DNA of 64,000 nucleotides, taken from assembly GCA_902761585.1 (NCBI GenBank), contig CACWKX010000005.1, forward strand, positions 62,001 through 126,000. Reading direction: 5' to 3'. Source of the stretch: an uncultured Lachnospiraceae bacterium (GTDB taxonomy: Bacteria; Bacillota; Clostridia; Lachnospirales; Lachnospiraceae). Every line of letters starts with the position of its first letter. The stretch's first letter is position 1. The translations under genes and the position numbers were made by a program. The notes beneath the pieces are model-generated. The model saw only the letters and a list, made by a program, of their open reading frames with translations. It did not search any database and was not told where the DNA came from. Of this stretch, positions 15,712-26,330 are shown piece after piece.

Positions 15712-17523
15712 TTGAACAGGAATACGAGAAACGCCGGGATCGGTATCTACATACTGGTCGGGATGATGCTGATCTTTCTGATCTTTGCCTTCCGTGACCG
15801 CTTCAACGGACGGAGTGATATTTCGGAGCAGCAGCTCTCCCAGATGCTGGAGGACGGGGAGGTCTCCCATGTGGAGATCGTACAGAACGAGGAGGTGCCG
15901 ACGGGGTCGCTTCTCGTAACGACGACGGAGAATGAAGTCCGCTCTGTGAATGTGACGGATGTCAATGCCGCTAAGGCAAAGCTCGAGAAATATGATATCT
16001 CCATCACGACGGACGATGTGTCCCGCCGGGGAACCGTCTTTTCCTATATCTATCCGATTGTGATGATGGCCATCATGCTGGTGTTCTTTCTGATGATGCT
16101 CAGCCGCCAGAACGGAGGCGCCGGCACGACGATGACCAACTTTGGAAAAAGCCGTGCAAAGATCTTCATGCCGGACGCAAAGAAGGCGACATTTGCCGAT
16201 GTAGCCGGACTGGAGGAGGAAAAGGAAGATCTGGGAGAGATCGTCGAGTTCCTCCGGGAACCGCAGAAGTTCCTGAAGCTTGGCGCGAGAATTCCCAAGG
16301 GTGTTCTGCTTGTCGGCCCTCCGGGTACCGGCAAGACGCTTCTGGCAAGAGCCGTGGCAGGAGAGGCGGGGGTCCCCTTCTTCTCCATTTCCGGGTCGGA
16401 TTTTGTGGAAATGTTTGTCGGTGTCGGCGCATCCCGCGTCCGGGATCTGTTTACGGAAGCAAAGAAAAACCAGCCCTGCATCGTCTTCATCGATGAGATC
16501 GATGCGGTCGGCCGCCGCAGGGGAACCGGCATGGGCGGCGGGCATGATGAGCGGGAGCAGACGCTCAACCAGCTGCTCGTGGAGATGGACGGTTTCTCTG
16601 CCAATGAGGGGATCATCGTCATGGCGGCGACAAACCGGGTGGATATCCTGGATCCGGCACTGCTGCGCGCAGGGCGCTTTGACCGCCAGGTGACGGTCGG
16701 AAGGCCGGACGTGCGCGGCAGGGAGGAGATTCTGCGTGTCCACGCAAAGGACAAGCCGCTGGCGGACAATGTGGATCTGAAGACGGTCGCCCGCACGACG
16801 GTCGGCTTTACAGGAGCGGATCTCGAGAACCTGATGAACGAGTCCGCCATCCTGGCGGCGAAGGATGACCGGATGTACATCTCCCAGAAGGATATCAACC
16901 AGGCCTTCATCCGGATCGGCATCGGAGCGGAGAAGCATAGCAGGGTGATGTCCGAGGAGGACAGGCGGATCACGGCCTATCACGAATCCGGACACGCCAT
17001 TCTGTTCCATGTGCTTCCGGGAGTCGGGCCGGTGCATACGGTTTCGATCATTCCGACCGGGAGAGGCGCCGCCGGATATACGATGCCGCTTCCTGAGAAG
17101 GATGAGATGTACGAGACGAAGGGGCGGATGTTCCAGGAGATCGTGGTCAGCCTCGGAGGCCGCGCGGCGGAGGAGCTGGTCATCGGCGATGTGACGACAG
17201 GTGCGTCGGAGGATATCCGTCAGGCAACACGGACTGCCCGTGCGATGGTCACGAAGTACGGCTTCTCGGAGAAGCTGGGGCTGATCAATTACGAGCAGGA
17301 TGACAATGAGATCTTTATTGGAAGAGACCTTGGTCATACAAGGGAGTACAGCGAACGGATTGCCTCTCTGATCGATGAGGAAGTCCAGAAGCTGATCGAC
17401 GCTGCCTATGAAAAGGCGAAGGAAATCATCTCCGGGCACAGGGATGTGCTGGACCGTTCGGCGGCGCTTTTGATGGAGAAGGAGAAGCTGAGCAGGGAAG
17501 AGTTCGAAGCACTCTTTAACTGA
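15712..17523 (+). CDS. ftsH: ATP-dependent zinc metalloprotease FtsH (copy 1)
   Basis: A 603-residue membrane AAA+ protease that degrades misfolded membrane and regulatory proteins. Two transmembrane helices (about 9-27 and 108-128) flank an extracytoplasmic domain. The AAA module has Walker A GPPGTGKT (202-209), Walker [12 protein letters not shown] and the pore motif [11 protein letters not shown]; the protease zinc site is HESGH (from residue 424). It begins with TTG 15712, preceded by AGGAG. Its place after tilS-hpt is the ancestral location. A second, divergent FtsH occurs at 59587-61494; HESGH here differs from the commoner HEAGH. Confidence 0.96.
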   Translation: MNRNTRNAGIGIYILVGMMLIFLIFAFRDRFNGRSDISEQQLSQMLEDGEVSHVEIVQNEEVPTGSLLVTTTENEVRSVNVTDVNAAKAKLEKYDISITTDDVSRRGTVFSYIYPIVMMAIMLVFFLMMLSRQNGGAGTTMTNFGKSRAKIFMPDAKKATFADVAGLEEEKEDLGEIVEFLREPQKFLKLGARIPKGVLLVGPPGTGKTLLARAVAGEAGVPFFSISGSDFVEMFVGVGASRVRDLFTEAKKNQPCIVFIDEIDAVGRRRGTGMGGGHDEREQTLNQLLVEMDGFSANEGIIVMAATNRVDILDPALLRAGRFDRQVTVGRPDVRGREEILRVHAKDKPLADNVDLKTVARTTVGFTGADLENLMNESAILAAKDDRMYISQKDINQAFIRIGIGAEKHSRVMSEEDRRITAYHESGHAILFHVLPGVGPVHTVSIIPTGRGAAGYTMPLPEKDEMYETKGRMFQEIVVSLGGRAAEELVIGDVTTGASEDIRQATRTARAMVTKYGFSEKLGLINYEQDDNEIFIGRDLGHTREYSERIASLIDEEVQKLIDAAYEKAKEIISGHRDVLDRSAALLMEKEKLSREEFEALFN

Positions 17524-17539
17524 CCGGCGCAGGGAGATG

Positions 17540-17700
17540 GCCTTTGGCTCAGCCAGTGCGGTGGGCAGAATTGGGATGCTGCGGCCCTGTTTTGTGCAGG
17601 CGTGTGCCTTTGGCCTGGTCAGTGCGGCGGGCAGGGGCGGGATGCTGCGCCCTGCACGGTGCGGAAGTACGGCCGCATGCGCAGAAGTACGGCCGCAAGT
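17540..17700. repeat. Tandem repeats after ftsH
   Basis: A 49-50-base unit starting GCCTTTGGC occurs at 17540 and 17605 (period 65) with scattered substitutions. A shorter unit, GCGGAAGTACGGCCGCATGC, occurs at 17661 and 17681 (period 20). The 17524-17858 gap holds these repeats and no convincing gene. Confidence 0.8.
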
Positions 17701-17858
17701 GTGGACGGAATGCGGAATTGAGAGAAAACAGGATCTTGGAAGAGGGCGGTGCCGGGTGCGCTGCCCTCTCTTGGGCGTGACGGAGCGGAAACGTTACCAG
17801 AACGGACAGCGATCGACGATTAGGCGGCTGCCTGAGGCTGCCGGGAAGAGACAACAGC

Positions 17859-19976
17859 GTGACGGGAAAAACATACAGTGAGTCTTTGAAGTGTGCAAAA
17901 TACGTAATAAATATGCTGCCTGTGCTGAACACAGACGCATTGTTTTCAGACCTTTCGGAGAACTATGTCACTCCGATGGAGCCGGATGCCGGCGATGAGG
18001 TGACGGTCAGGGTCCGGACAGCCAGGGCGAATGTCGATGAGGTCTGGCTTGTCAGCGGCGGAAGAAAACTACGCATGCATCTGGAGAAAACACGGGGTGT
18101 TTTTGATTATTACAAAACCTCCTTTGTGATGCCGGACCAGATGCTTCTGTACTATTTTGAGATCTGGAGCGGGAAGACAATGATCTGTCTGCTGCGCTCC
18201 GGTGTGGCGGAAGCGCCGGACGAGCATTTCTTCTTCAGGGTCTGTCCGAATTTCCATACGCCTGCCTGGGCGAAGGGTGCGGTGATGTACCAGATTTTTA
18301 CAGACAGGTTCTGCAACGGCAGCCCGGAAAACGATCCACTGACAGACGAATACCGGTACATCGGGCAGAATATCCGTCATGTGGACGACTGGGACAGACG
18401 CCCGGAGAGCATGGATGTCCGCAATTTCTACGGCGGTGACCTTGAAGGGGTGCGCCAGAAGCTGGATTATCTGCAGAATCTGGGGGTAGAGGTTCTCTAT
18501 TTCAATCCGTTGTTTGTCTCACCCTCCAACCACAAGTATGACACGCAGGATTACGAGCACATCGACCCGCATTTTACCGGGTTTGTGAAGGACGAGGGAG
18601 CGCTTCTGACCGATGGACGCACGGAGAATCGGGATGCGGAGCGCTACATCTGCCGGACGACATGGAAGGAAAACCTGGAGGCAGCGGATGCGTACTTTGC
18701 GGATTTTGTACGTGAGGTACACGCCAGAGGCATGAAGGTCATCCTGGATGGTGTGTTCAATCACTGCGGATCCTTCAACCGCTGGCTTGACCGGGAACAG
18801 ATCTATGAGCATTCCAGTGAATGGGAGAAGGGGGCTTACGTTAGCGCAGACAGTCCGTACCGGAGGTACTTTCATTTTCAGAATGAGAATGCCTGGCCGT
18901 ACAATGCTACATACGAGGGCTGGTGGAACCATGACACGCTTCCGAAACTGAACTACGATGAGTCGCCGGAGCTGGTGGATGCGATTTTAAGGATTGCGGC
19001 GAAATGGGTCTCTCCGCCTTTCTGTGCGGATGGATGGCGCCTTGATGTGGCGGCAGATCTCGGGCATTCCGTGGAGTATAACCACCGGTTCTGGAGGATG
19101 TTCCGGCAGGCTGTGCGGAAGGCCAACCCGGATGCGCTGATTCTGGCGGAGCACTATGGCTCTGCGTGGGACTGGCTGCTCGGGGACCAGTGGGACAGCA
19201 TCATGAACTATGACGCGTTCATGGAACCGGTGAGCTGGTTCTTCACTGGAATGGAGAAGCATTCGGACGAGTTCCTTCCCGACCAGGTCGGCAATGCCGA
19301 CAGCTTTTTCGGAGCGATGCGGTACCACACCTCCAACATGATGGAACCCTCGCTGCTTACGGCGATGAACGAGCTTTCCAACCACGATCATTCCCGTTTC
19401 CTGACCCGGACGAACCACAAGGTCGGCAGGGTTGGAAACTTCAACTATGATGCCGCGTCGGACGGCGTCAGCTGCGGCGTGATGCGGCAGGCGGTTCTGT
19501 GTCAGATGACCTGGCCGGGGGCGCCGACGATCTACTATGGGGACGAGGCAGGTGTCTGCGGATTTACGGACCCGGACAACCGGAGAACGTATCCCTGGGG
19601 GCATGAAAACCAGGAGATGATCGCCTACACCAGAGATGTCATTGCGCTGAGAAAGGCGCACCCGGTGCTGCGGACAGGATCGCTGTGCTATCTGCACGGG
19701 GAGCGGAACTGCATCGCCTACGCCCGGTTTGACAGCCGCGAGACGGTGATCGTGATCTTCTCGATTCACCCGGGGAATATGATCGTGTCACTTCCCGTCT
19801 GGCAGGCGGAGACAGCGATGGAGTGCAGCGTCAGGCGTGTATTTCAGACAAATGAGGAGGGCTACAGCCTCGAAGAGAAGGAGCTGGAGGTCAGCAGGGG
19901 AAGGCTTTCCCTGACTCTTGCACCGATGAGCGCGGAGGTGTTTGTATATGAGAACCATGAAGGGTCTTACCATTGA
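17859..19976 (+). CDS. GH13 alpha-glucan hydrolase (neopullulanase/cyclomaltodextrinase-like)
   Basis: A 705-residue alpha-amylase superfamily enzyme. An N-terminal beta-sandwich (about 20-140) precedes the barrel with the four GH13 regions: DGVFNHCG, DGWRLDVAAD (nucleophile Asp396), ILAEHYG (acid/base Glu431) and LSNHDHSR (Asp510). The N domain and the insert NRDAERYICRTTWKENLEAAD resemble enzymes acting on short maltodextrins or cyclodextrins. No signal peptide is present, so it is probably intracellular, perhaps acting on glycogen or imported dextrins. GTG 17859 opens the frame with a weak GGAAGAG site; ATG 17913 (MLPVLNTDALFS) resembles related N termini better but has no binding site. 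Exact specificity is open. Confidence 0.85.
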   Translation: MTGKTYSESLKCAKYVINMLPVLNTDALFSDLSENYVTPMEPDAGDEVTVRVRTARANVDEVWLVSGGRKLRMHLEKTRGVFDYYKTSFVMPDQMLLYYFEIWSGKTMICLLRSGVAEAPDEHFFFRVCPNFHTPAWAKGAVMYQIFTDRFCNGSPENDPLTDEYRYIGQNIRHVDDWDRRPESMDVRNFYGGDLEGVRQKLDYLQNLGVEVLYFNPLFVSPSNHKYDTQDYEHIDPHFTGFVKDEGALLTDGRTENRDAERYICRTTWKENLEAADAYFADFVREVHARGMKVILDGVFNHCGSFNRWLDREQIYEHSSEWEKGAYVSADSPYRRYFHFQNENAWPYNATYEGWWNHDTLPKLNYDESPELVDAILRIAAKWVSPPFCADGWRLDVAADLGHSVEYNHRFWRMFRQAVRKANPDALILAEHYGSAWDWLLGDQWDSIMNYDAFMEPVSWFFTGMEKHSDEFLPDQVGNADSFFGAMRYHTSNMMEPSLLTAMNELSNHDHSRFLTRTNHKVGRVGNFNYDAASDGVSCGVMRQAVLCQMTWPGAPTIYYGDEAGVCGFTDPDNRRTYPWGHENQEMIAYTRDVIALRKAHPVLRTGSLCYLHGERNCIAYARFDSRETVIVIFSIHPGNMIVSLPVWQAETAMECSVRRVFQTNEEGYSLEEKELEVSRGRLSLTLAPMSAEVFVYENHEGSYH

Positions 19977-21855
19977 ACGGATTGAACAGGTCACGGGCGG
20001 CGTTCTCCATATGTCTGTCCTGACAAAGGCAGGCATCTTTGCAAGCTTTGAGCGGGAAACGCTGAGGAAGGGTAGCCCGCGTGCCCGCTGGGGGTTCGGG
20101 GCGATGCTGCAGCGGGAAGTGTCGGATGTTGTGACGGACAGTCGCAAGGCCGGGCCGGGCTCGCTCTTCGGGGCCATTCAGGGCGAACGGGTGGATGGAC
20201 ACAGGTTCATCGCGCAGGTTTTTGACCAAGGTGCGGTCTGCGTGCTTTCAGAGCGCGATCTGACGAAGGAGGAGCTGATTTCGGACGCGGCGATCCAGGC
20301 TGCCCAGGCTGTGGAAACCGGCGTTTCGCAGATGTCGGAATGGAAGGAGAATCCGAAGGAAGCCAGGCGGGAGCGGTTTGTGAAATCGATCCAGGGAAAC
20401 CCGGAAGACGAAACAGGACTGCTTCACATCGAGGTGGAGACCCCATCAGCGGGAGCGGGAAAGACAGCCGCTGTACCTGACGAAGCCGGGAATCCAGCCA
20501 TGGCGATTGCGGGAGCCGAAAAGACGGCCGCAGCATCTGCCGAAGCCGGGAACGCAGCCGCAGCGTCTGCGGAGATCCTGCCTGCAGGACTGGACAGCGC
20601 CGCAGGCGGCCTTGGCATCGCGCCGGACGGGACAATTCCGAGATTCTGGATCGAGGTTACGGACACGCAGGAAGCGCTCCGGAAGATTGCGGAGGAGTAT
20701 CTGAAAATCCTGGGTACGCCGGTTGTGGGGATCACCGGGTCGGTCGGCAAGACAAGCACCAAGGAAATGATTGCCTCTGTGCTTCAGACGCATTACAGGA
20801 CACTGAAGACGGAGGGCAACTTCAACAATGGTCTGGGGCTTCCGCTCACCGTCTTCCGGCTTCGGGAGGAGCATGAAATCGCCGTGCTGGAAATGGGCGT
20901 CAGTCATTTCGGGGACATGGACCAGCTGGCACAGATCGCCCGACCAGACACGATGGTGATCACGAATATCGGAACCTGCCATCTGGAGTTTCTCAAGGAC
21001 AGGGACGGCATCCTGCGGGCAAAGACCGAGGTGTTCCGGTACATGAAGCCGTCAGGCCATGTCATCCTGAATGGAAATGATGACAAGCTGCGCACAATAA
21101 AGGAAGTAAACGGGAGCAAGCCGCTGTGGTTTGGTGTCTCTTCCGACACAGAGGGGGCTGAGAATCTGTGTGTCGGGGAGAAGATGGACTATCCGGGAAC
21201 TCTTCCGGCATCCGGTCTCGTCTGCGCAACCAATATCAGACCGCTGGGCTTCGAGGGAACACGCTGCACGATCCGGACGCCGGAGGGCAGCTTTGAGGTG
21301 AAGGTCCCCGTTCCGGGGCTTCACAATGTCTCGAATGCCGCGGCAGCCGCAGCTGTCGGTCTGGTCTGTGGCCTGTCCCTCGAGGAGATCCGGAAGGGAA
21401 TTGAGTCGGCGGAGACGATATCCGGCCGGTTCCGCATCCTGAAGACGGAAGACTGGACCGTGATTGATGACTGCTACAACGCCAATCCGGTATCGATGAA
21501 ATCCTCCCTGTCCGTCCTTTCAGGCGGGAAGTCGGAGGAAGGCCGCCGCGTCGCCATTCTTGGTGATATGGGGGAGCTGGGGGAGAATGAAGTCACACTC
21601 CACGAAGAGGTCGGCGCGTATGCGGCTGGCTGCTGTGACCGCCTGATCGCGATCGGAACGCTCTCACGTCAGCTCTATGAGGAGGCGCTTCAGAAAAAAC
21701 CGACCCTTTCGGCTGTCTGGTACCCGGATGTGGACAGTTTCCTTGAAAAGAAGGACGAGGAAGTGAAAAAGGGCGATGTCGTGCTCGTGAAGGCCAGCCA
21801 CTTTATGGGATTTTCCAGAATTGTGGAGGCACTGACAAAGTCTGCCAGGGGCTGA
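19948..21855 (+). CDS. murF: UDP-MurNAc-tripeptide-D-Ala-D-Ala ligase MurF with a large N-domain insertion
   Basis: MurF adds D-Ala-D-Ala to the peptidoglycan precursor. The ATP loop GITGSVGKTSTKE (from residue 261), FNNGLGLPLTVFR, LEMGVSHFGDM, NAAAAAAVG and DDCYNANPVSMKSSL are all present. At 635 residues it is about 180 longer than usual. The excess lies in the N-terminal substrate domain: after AVCVLSERDL (about 104) an Ala/Glu/Gly-rich stretch runs to FWIEVTDTQEAL (about 231), including a 20-residue segment duplicated from a 60-bp DNA repeat. GGAGG lies nine bases before ATG 19948, and the start overlaps the GH13 gene by 29 bases. Catalytic motifs are intact, so it should be functional. 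Confidence 0.93.
   Translation: MRTMKGLTIERIEQVTGGVLHMSVLTKAGIFASFERETLRKGSPRARWGFGAMLQREVSDVVTDSRKAGPGSLFGAIQGERVDGHRFIAQVFDQGAVCVLSERDLTKEELISDAAIQAAQAVETGVSQMSEWKENPKEARRERFVKSIQGNPEDETGLLHIEVETPSAGAGKTAAVPDEAGNPAMAIAGAEKTAAASAEAGNAAAASAEILPAGLDSAAGGLGIAPDGTIPRFWIEVTDTQEALRKIAEEYLKILGTPVVGITGSVGKTSTKEMIASVLQTHYRTLKTEGNFNNGLGLPLTVFRLREEHEIAVLEMGVSHFGDMDQLAQIARPDTMVITNIGTCHLEFLKDRDGILRAKTEVFRYMKPSGHVILNGNDDKLRTIKEVNGSKPLWFGVSSDTEGAENLCVGEKMDYPGTLPASGLVCATNIRPLGFEGTRCTIRTPEGSFEVKVPVPGLHNVSNAAAAAAVGLVCGLSLEEIRKGIESAETISGRFRILKTEDWTVIDDCYNANPVSMKSSLSVLSGGKSEEGRRVAILGDMGELGENEVTLHEEVGAYAAGCCDRLIAIGTLSRQLYEEALQKKPTLSAVWYPDVDSFLEKKDEEVKKGDVVLVKASHFMGFSRIVEALTKSARG
20449..20568. repeat. In-frame 60-bp duplication within murF
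   Basis: Two adjacent 60-base units begin at 20449 (GCGGGAGCGGGAAAGACAGC) and 20509 (GCGGGAGCCGAAAAGACGGC). They encode two alanine-rich 20-residue copies in the inserted part of MurF. Confidence 0.85.
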
Positions 21856-21954
21856 AGCTCTGAAAGACGGCACGCTCCTGACGATGGTCATCTGGTCTTC
21901 AGGGCAGCCGGCGGACATAGCCTGCGAACTTGAAAGGAAGAAGAGGAGACATAT

Positions 21955-22530
21955 TTGTATATCGTGGCAGGGCTCGGCAATCCGGGCGGAAAATATGAAC
22001 ATACCCGTCACAACTGCGGGTTTGAGGTGATTGATATCCTGGCGGAGCGTTACCGGATTGAGGTCAGCGACAGAAAATTCAAGGCGCTCTGCGGAAATGG
22101 GCTCATCGAGGGTCAGAAGGTGCTCCTGATGAAGCCGCAGACCTTCATGAACCTCTCCGGAGAAGCCGTGCAGCAGGCGGTGGCTTTTTACAAGGCGGAT
22201 CCGGCCAGTCAGCTGATTGTGCTGTACGATGACATCAGCCTTCAGCCGGGCACCATCCGGATCCGGGAGAAGGGATCGGCCGGCGGGCACAACGGCATCA
22301 AGAACATCATCCAGATGCTGGGGGATGATCATTTCCTTCGGATCAAGATCGGCACCGGAGGCAAGCCGGAGGGCTGGGATCTGGCAGACTATGTGCTGGG
22401 ACGCTTTCCGTCTTCCGTCCAGGTGACGATGACGGAGTCCTTCGAGCGGGCATCGCGCGCGGCGGCGGCGCTGATGACGGAACCTGCGGAGAAGGTGATG
22501 AGCACGTATAACCGGAAGGTTTCGATATGA
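21955..22530 (+). CDS. pth: Peptidyl-tRNA hydrolase
   Basis: A 191-residue enzyme that frees tRNA from dropped-off peptidyl-tRNA. Motifs in order: VAGLGNPGGKYEHTRHNCGF, whose histidine is catalytic, MKPQTFMNLSGEAV with the substrate-binding asparagine, LYDDISLQPG and KGSAGGHNGIKNI. The start is TTG 21955 with GAGGAG about nine bases upstream. It overlaps mfd by four bases (ATGA), a conserved pairing in Firmicutes that implies coupled translation. Confidence 0.96.
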   Translation: MYIVAGLGNPGGKYEHTRHNCGFEVIDILAERYRIEVSDRKFKALCGNGLIEGQKVLLMKPQTFMNLSGEAVQQAVAFYKADPASQLIVLYDDISLQPGTIRIREKGSAGGHNGIKNIIQMLGDDHFLRIKIGTGGKPEGWDLADYVLGRFPSSVQVTMTESFERASRAAAALMTEPAEKVMSTYNRKVSI

Positions 22531-25500
22531 TGAAGGCACTTTACGCCCCGATGCTGGAGCTGGAGCAGTTCCGGCGGCTTCGGGACGATCTGAAAAAAAC
22601 AGCCGGCATGCATCTGGTTTCCGGCTGCATTGATTCCCAGAAGACACATCTGATTGCATGTCTGTCGCAGGACTATCCGGTCTCGATGATCATCGCATCC
22701 AATGATCTGCGGGCGAGGGAGATCTACGAGAATTATCAGCTGTTCAGCAGCCGTGTGCTGCTGTATCCGGCGAGGGATGTCCTGTTTTTCCAGGCAGATG
22801 TTCAGAGCATGCAGCTGACGACGGAGAGAGTCAGGGTCATGAAGGCCCTGGCTTCTTCGTCGTCTGAGGATTCCGGGGAAAATGGACTTACGGTGATCGT
22901 CACGCTTCCGGCGCTGATGAGCCACTGCATGCCGGCGGAGCGCTGGGTGGATGCAATCCGTTCCTTCAGCGAGGGGGATGAGATCAGCCTGACGGAGGAG
23001 CAGCAGGAGCTTTCAAGGATCGGCTATGAGAAATGCGAGGAGGTGCAGCAGCCCGGACAGTATGCGGTCAGGGGCGGCATTCTCGATATCTATCCGCTGA
23101 CGGAGGAGAACCCAGTCCGGATCGAGCTGTGGGGAGATGAGATTGATTCAATCCGGAGCTTCGATGCGCAGTCGCAGCGGACAATCGACAACATCGCCTC
23201 TGTCTATGTGTACCCGGCGGCCGAATTCGTGACGACGGACGAGATTACCCGGGAGGGACTTCTGCGGCTTTCAAAGGAGACGGCAAGGGTTTCAAAGAAG
23301 TTCCGTGACCGGCACATGAGCGAGGAGGCCTTCCGGGTATCCGAAATCCTGAATGTGGCGAAGGAACGACTCGAGGACTTCGGCGATACTACGGTCATGG
23401 AGGGGTTCTGCGATTACTTTTATCCGGATGCTGTGTCGCTGCTTGATTATTTTCCGGCAAACACGCCGATCTTCATCGATGAGCCGGCAAAGGCGGAGGA
23501 GAGCGCGAAGGAGACGGAGGCGGAATTTCAGGACAGCATCACGCACCGGATGGAAAAAGGATATGCGGTGCCGGGGCAGGCGGACATTCTGTTTGCGCCG
23601 AAGCAGATCATCAGCCGCCTTTCTGAGCGTCATCTGTGCGGGCTCAGCATCACGACAGGCGGAAAAAATGGATTTCCGGATGGTGAAAAATATGATATTT
23701 CCGCCGCCGGGACCGGAAGCTACAACAGCGATTTTTCGATGCTGATCAAGGATCTGGAGCATTACCGCAAAAACCGCTGGCGGGTTGTGCTGCTGTCGGC
23801 ATCCAGAACCAGGGGAAAGCGTCTGGCACAGGATATCACCGGGCGGAACATCCCGGCGTTCTACTCGGAGGACGCAGACAGGGAGCTGAAGGGCGGCGAG
23901 ATCATGATCACCGCAGGCGCCTCCCACCGGGGATATGAGTACCCGATGCTGAAATTCGCCGTTCTGTCCGAGAGTGATATCTTTGGAACCCAGAACCGCA
24001 AGCCGGCACGGAAAAAGAAGTATCAGGGAAAGACCATCGCGTCGTTCACGGATCTTCATTCAGGCGACTATGTGGTCCATGAGAACCATGGGATCGGCGT
24101 GTACAGGGGCGTCGAGAAGGTCACGGTGGACGGCGTCCAGAAGGATTACATGAAAATCGAGTACGCCGGCGGGTCGAACCTCTATGTCCTGGCGACGCAG
24201 CTCGACATGATTCAGAAGTATGCGGACGCGGACAGCAAGGCGCCGAAGATCTCAAAGCTGGGCGGAACGGAATGGACCCGGACAAAGGGGCGTGTGAAGG
24301 CGGCGGTCGAGGAGGTCGCGCAGGAACTGGTCGACCTGTACGCGGTCCGCCAGAATCAGAAGGGTCACTCGTTTCCGCCGGACAACGAATGGCAGCATGA
24401 ATTCGAGGAGCTGTTTCCATTTGAGGAGACACAGGATCAGCTGCAGGCGATTGAGGACACCAAGAAGGACATGGAGTCGGACAAGATCATGGACCGACTC
24501 GTCTGCGGGGATGTCGGCTATGGAAAGACGGAGATTGCCATCCGTGCCGCATTCAAGGCCGTGCAGGATGGAAAGCAGGTCGCCTATCTGGTACCGACAA
24601 CGATTCTGGCGCAGCAGCACTACAATACCTTCACACAGAGGATGAAGGATTATCCGGTCAATGTCGGGCTTCTCTGCCGCTTCCGATCAAAGTCTGAGCA
24701 GGCCCAGACAATTCGGGATCTGAAGGAGGGCGTGTGTGATATTGTCATCGGGACACACCGGCTTCTGTCGAAGGATGTACAGTTTCACAGCCTTGGGCTC
24801 CTGGTCATCGACGAGGAACAGCGCTTCGGCGTGACGCACAAGGAGAAGATCAAGGAAATGAAAAAGAATGTCGATGTCCTGACGCTGACGGCGACGCCGA
24901 TTCCGCGTACGCTGCATATGAGTCTGGTCGGTATCCGCGACATGAGCGTGCTGGAGGAAGCGCCGCAGGACAGGCTGCCGGTTCAGACATTTGTCATGGA
25001 GTACAGCGAGGAGACTATCCGCGAAGCGATCGCAAGGGAAATGGCGCGCGGAGGACAGGTTTACCTGGTCTACAATCATGTGTCGACAATATCCGATATG
25101 GCGAAGCGCGTGCAGGACATGGTGCCGTCGGCGCGTGTCTCCTATGCGCACGGGCGCATGAACGCGGAGCAGATCGAGGACATCATGTATGACTTCGTGA
25201 ACGGCGATGTGGATGTCTTGGTCACGACGACTATTATCGAGACCGGACTCGATATCGCGAATGTCAACACGATCATCATCTGCGACGCAGACCGGATGGG
25301 CCTTTCGCAGCTCTATCAGCTGCGCGGAAGAGTCGGCCGGTCGAACCGGACGGCCTATGCGTTTCTGATGTACCGGAGGAACAAGCTGCTCAAGGAGACA
25401 GCGGAAAAAAGGCTCTCGGCCATCCGGGAGTACACCGAGCTGGGATCCGGCTTTCGCATCGCGATGAGGGATCTGGAGATCCGGGGCGCCGGCAACATGC

Positions 25501-26081
25501 TTGGCAAGGCGCAGAGCGGACACATGGCGGAGGTCGGGTACGACCTGTACTGCAAGCTGCTGAATGAGTCGGTCATGGCACTGAAGGGAGAAAATATTGA
25601 ATCGACTGAATTCGATACATCAATCGATCTTGATGTCGATGCCTTTATTCCGCCCACCTATGTGCCGAACGAGGTGCAGAAGCTGAACCTCTACAAGCGG
25701 ATCGCCTCGATCAGTACACAGGATGAGTATGAAGACATGCTGGACGAGCTGATGGACCGGTTCGGAGAGCCCCCGAAGAGTGTCCAGAGTCTTTTGGTGA
25801 TTGCGCTGCTGAAGGCGCGGGCACATGCGCTTGGCATCACGGAGCTGACGCAGAAGGATGATGAGATTCATCTGATCTTCTACGAGAAGGCGAAGATCAG
25901 TCCGGACAAGGTCAGTGACTTTCTGAAAAACAGCCGGGGACGGTTCCGGTTTGTGGTTGGCAAAAAGCCGTATTTCTCCTGCCAGCTGGCAAAGAAGAAC
26001 GGGAAGCGGGAGGATGTCCTTCAGGCTGCTGGACGGATGCTGACAGAGGTGAAGGACGGCATGCTCGACATGACGTTGTGA
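22527..26081 (+). CDS. mfd: Transcription-repair coupling factor Mfd
   Basis: An 1184-residue protein of normal Mfd length that removes RNA polymerase stalled at lesions and recruits UvrA. N-terminal UvrB-like domains (about 1-330; [19 protein letters not shown]), the RNA polymerase interaction domain ([18 protein letters not shown], about 510-570), the translocase core with [16 protein letters not shown] (Walker A), DEEQRFGV (DEEQ box), TATPIPRTL and [19 protein letters not shown], plus a C-terminal TRCF domain, are all visible. It follows pth with a four-base overlap. The 3' flank carries short repeats. Confidence 0.97.
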   Translation: MMKALYAPMLELEQFRRLRDDLKKTAGMHLVSGCIDSQKTHLIACLSQDYPVSMIIASNDLRAREIYENYQLFSSRVLLYPARDVLFFQADVQSMQLTTERVRVMKALASSSSEDSGENGLTVIVTLPALMSHCMPAERWVDAIRSFSEGDEISLTEEQQELSRIGYEKCEEVQQPGQYAVRGGILDIYPLTEENPVRIELWGDEIDSIRSFDAQSQRTIDNIASVYVYPAAEFVTTDEITREGLLRLSKETARVSKKFRDRHMSEEAFRVSEILNVAKERLEDFGDTTVMEGFCDYFYPDAVSLLDYFPANTPIFIDEPAKAEESAKETEAEFQDSITHRMEKGYAVPGQADILFAPKQIISRLSERHLCGLSITTGGKNGFPDGEKYDISAAGTGSYNSDFSMLIKDLEHYRKNRWRVVLLSASRTRGKRLAQDITGRNIPAFYSEDADRELKGGEIMITAGASHRGYEYPMLKFAVLSESDIFGTQNRKPARKKKYQGKTIASFTDLHSGDYVVHENHGIGVYRGVEKVTVDGVQKDYMKIEYAGGSNLYVLATQLDMIQKYADADSKAPKISKLGGTEWTRTKGRVKAAVEEVAQELVDLYAVRQNQKGHSFPPDNEWQHEFEELFPFEETQDQLQAIEDTKKDMESDKIMDRLVCGDVGYGKTEIAIRAAFKAVQDGKQVAYLVPTTILAQQHYNTFTQRMKDYPVNVGLLCRFRSKSEQAQTIRDLKEGVCDIVIGTHRLLSKDVQFHSLGLLVIDEEQRFGVTHKEKIKEMKKNVDVLTLTATPIPRTLHMSLVGIRDMSVLEEAPQDRLPVQTFVMEYSEETIREAIAREMARGGQVYLVYNHVSTISDMAKRVQDMVPSARVSYAHGRMNAEQIEDIMYDFVNGDVDVLVTTTIIETGLDIANVNTIIICDADRMGLSQLYQLRGRVGRSNRTAYAFLMYRRNKLLKETAEKRLSAIREYTELGSGFRIAMRDLEIRGAGNMLGKAQSGHMAEVGYDLYCKLLNESVMALKGENIESTEFDTSIDLDVDAFIPPTYVPNEVQKLNLYKRIASISTQDEYEDMLDELMDRFGEPPKSVQSLLVIALLKARAHALGITELTQKDDEIHLIFYEKAKISPDKVSDFLKNSRGRFRFVVGKKPYFSCQLAKKNGKREDVLQAAGRMLTEVKDGMLDMTL

Positions 26082-26155
26082 CCAGGGAGGCCGCTGTGCC
26101 CGGGGAGACAGTTGTGCTCCGATCCGACAGGAGCACGGAACACCGCGAACACGGA
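26075..26155. repeat. Short tandem repeats at the 3' end of mfd
   Basis: Three loosely related 18-base units begin at 26075, 26093 and 26111 (GTTGTG or GCTGTG at each start); the first spans the mfd stop. Two copies of ACGGAACACCG follow at about 26135 and 26150. Confidence 0.55.
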
Positions 26156-26173
26156 ACACCGTCTTTGAAACGG

Positions 26174-26202
26174 TTGCAGACCGAATAGGGATTCGGTATA
26201 AT
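26174..26202 (+). promoter_or_regulatory. Sigma-A promoter of the foldase-like lipoprotein gene
   Basis: TTGCAG (26174-26179), 17 bases, perfect TATAAT (26197-26202). Confidence 0.75.
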
Positions 26203-26330
26203 TAACAGGTTCTTATCAAAGTTTAGAAACCACCGGCTGATGAGAGAGGAAGTCTCCGGGAGAGCGGAACTTCCATGTATACGGGATGTGTTTCAGGCCG
26301 GCGGGATAGAGATCTGGAGGATTCAGAGCC

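Noticed and set aside
15577..17439. 620-codon frame on the minus strand
   Set aside because: It is exactly antisense to ftsH, matches no family I know, and long stop-free antisense frames are expected opposite G+C-rich genes.
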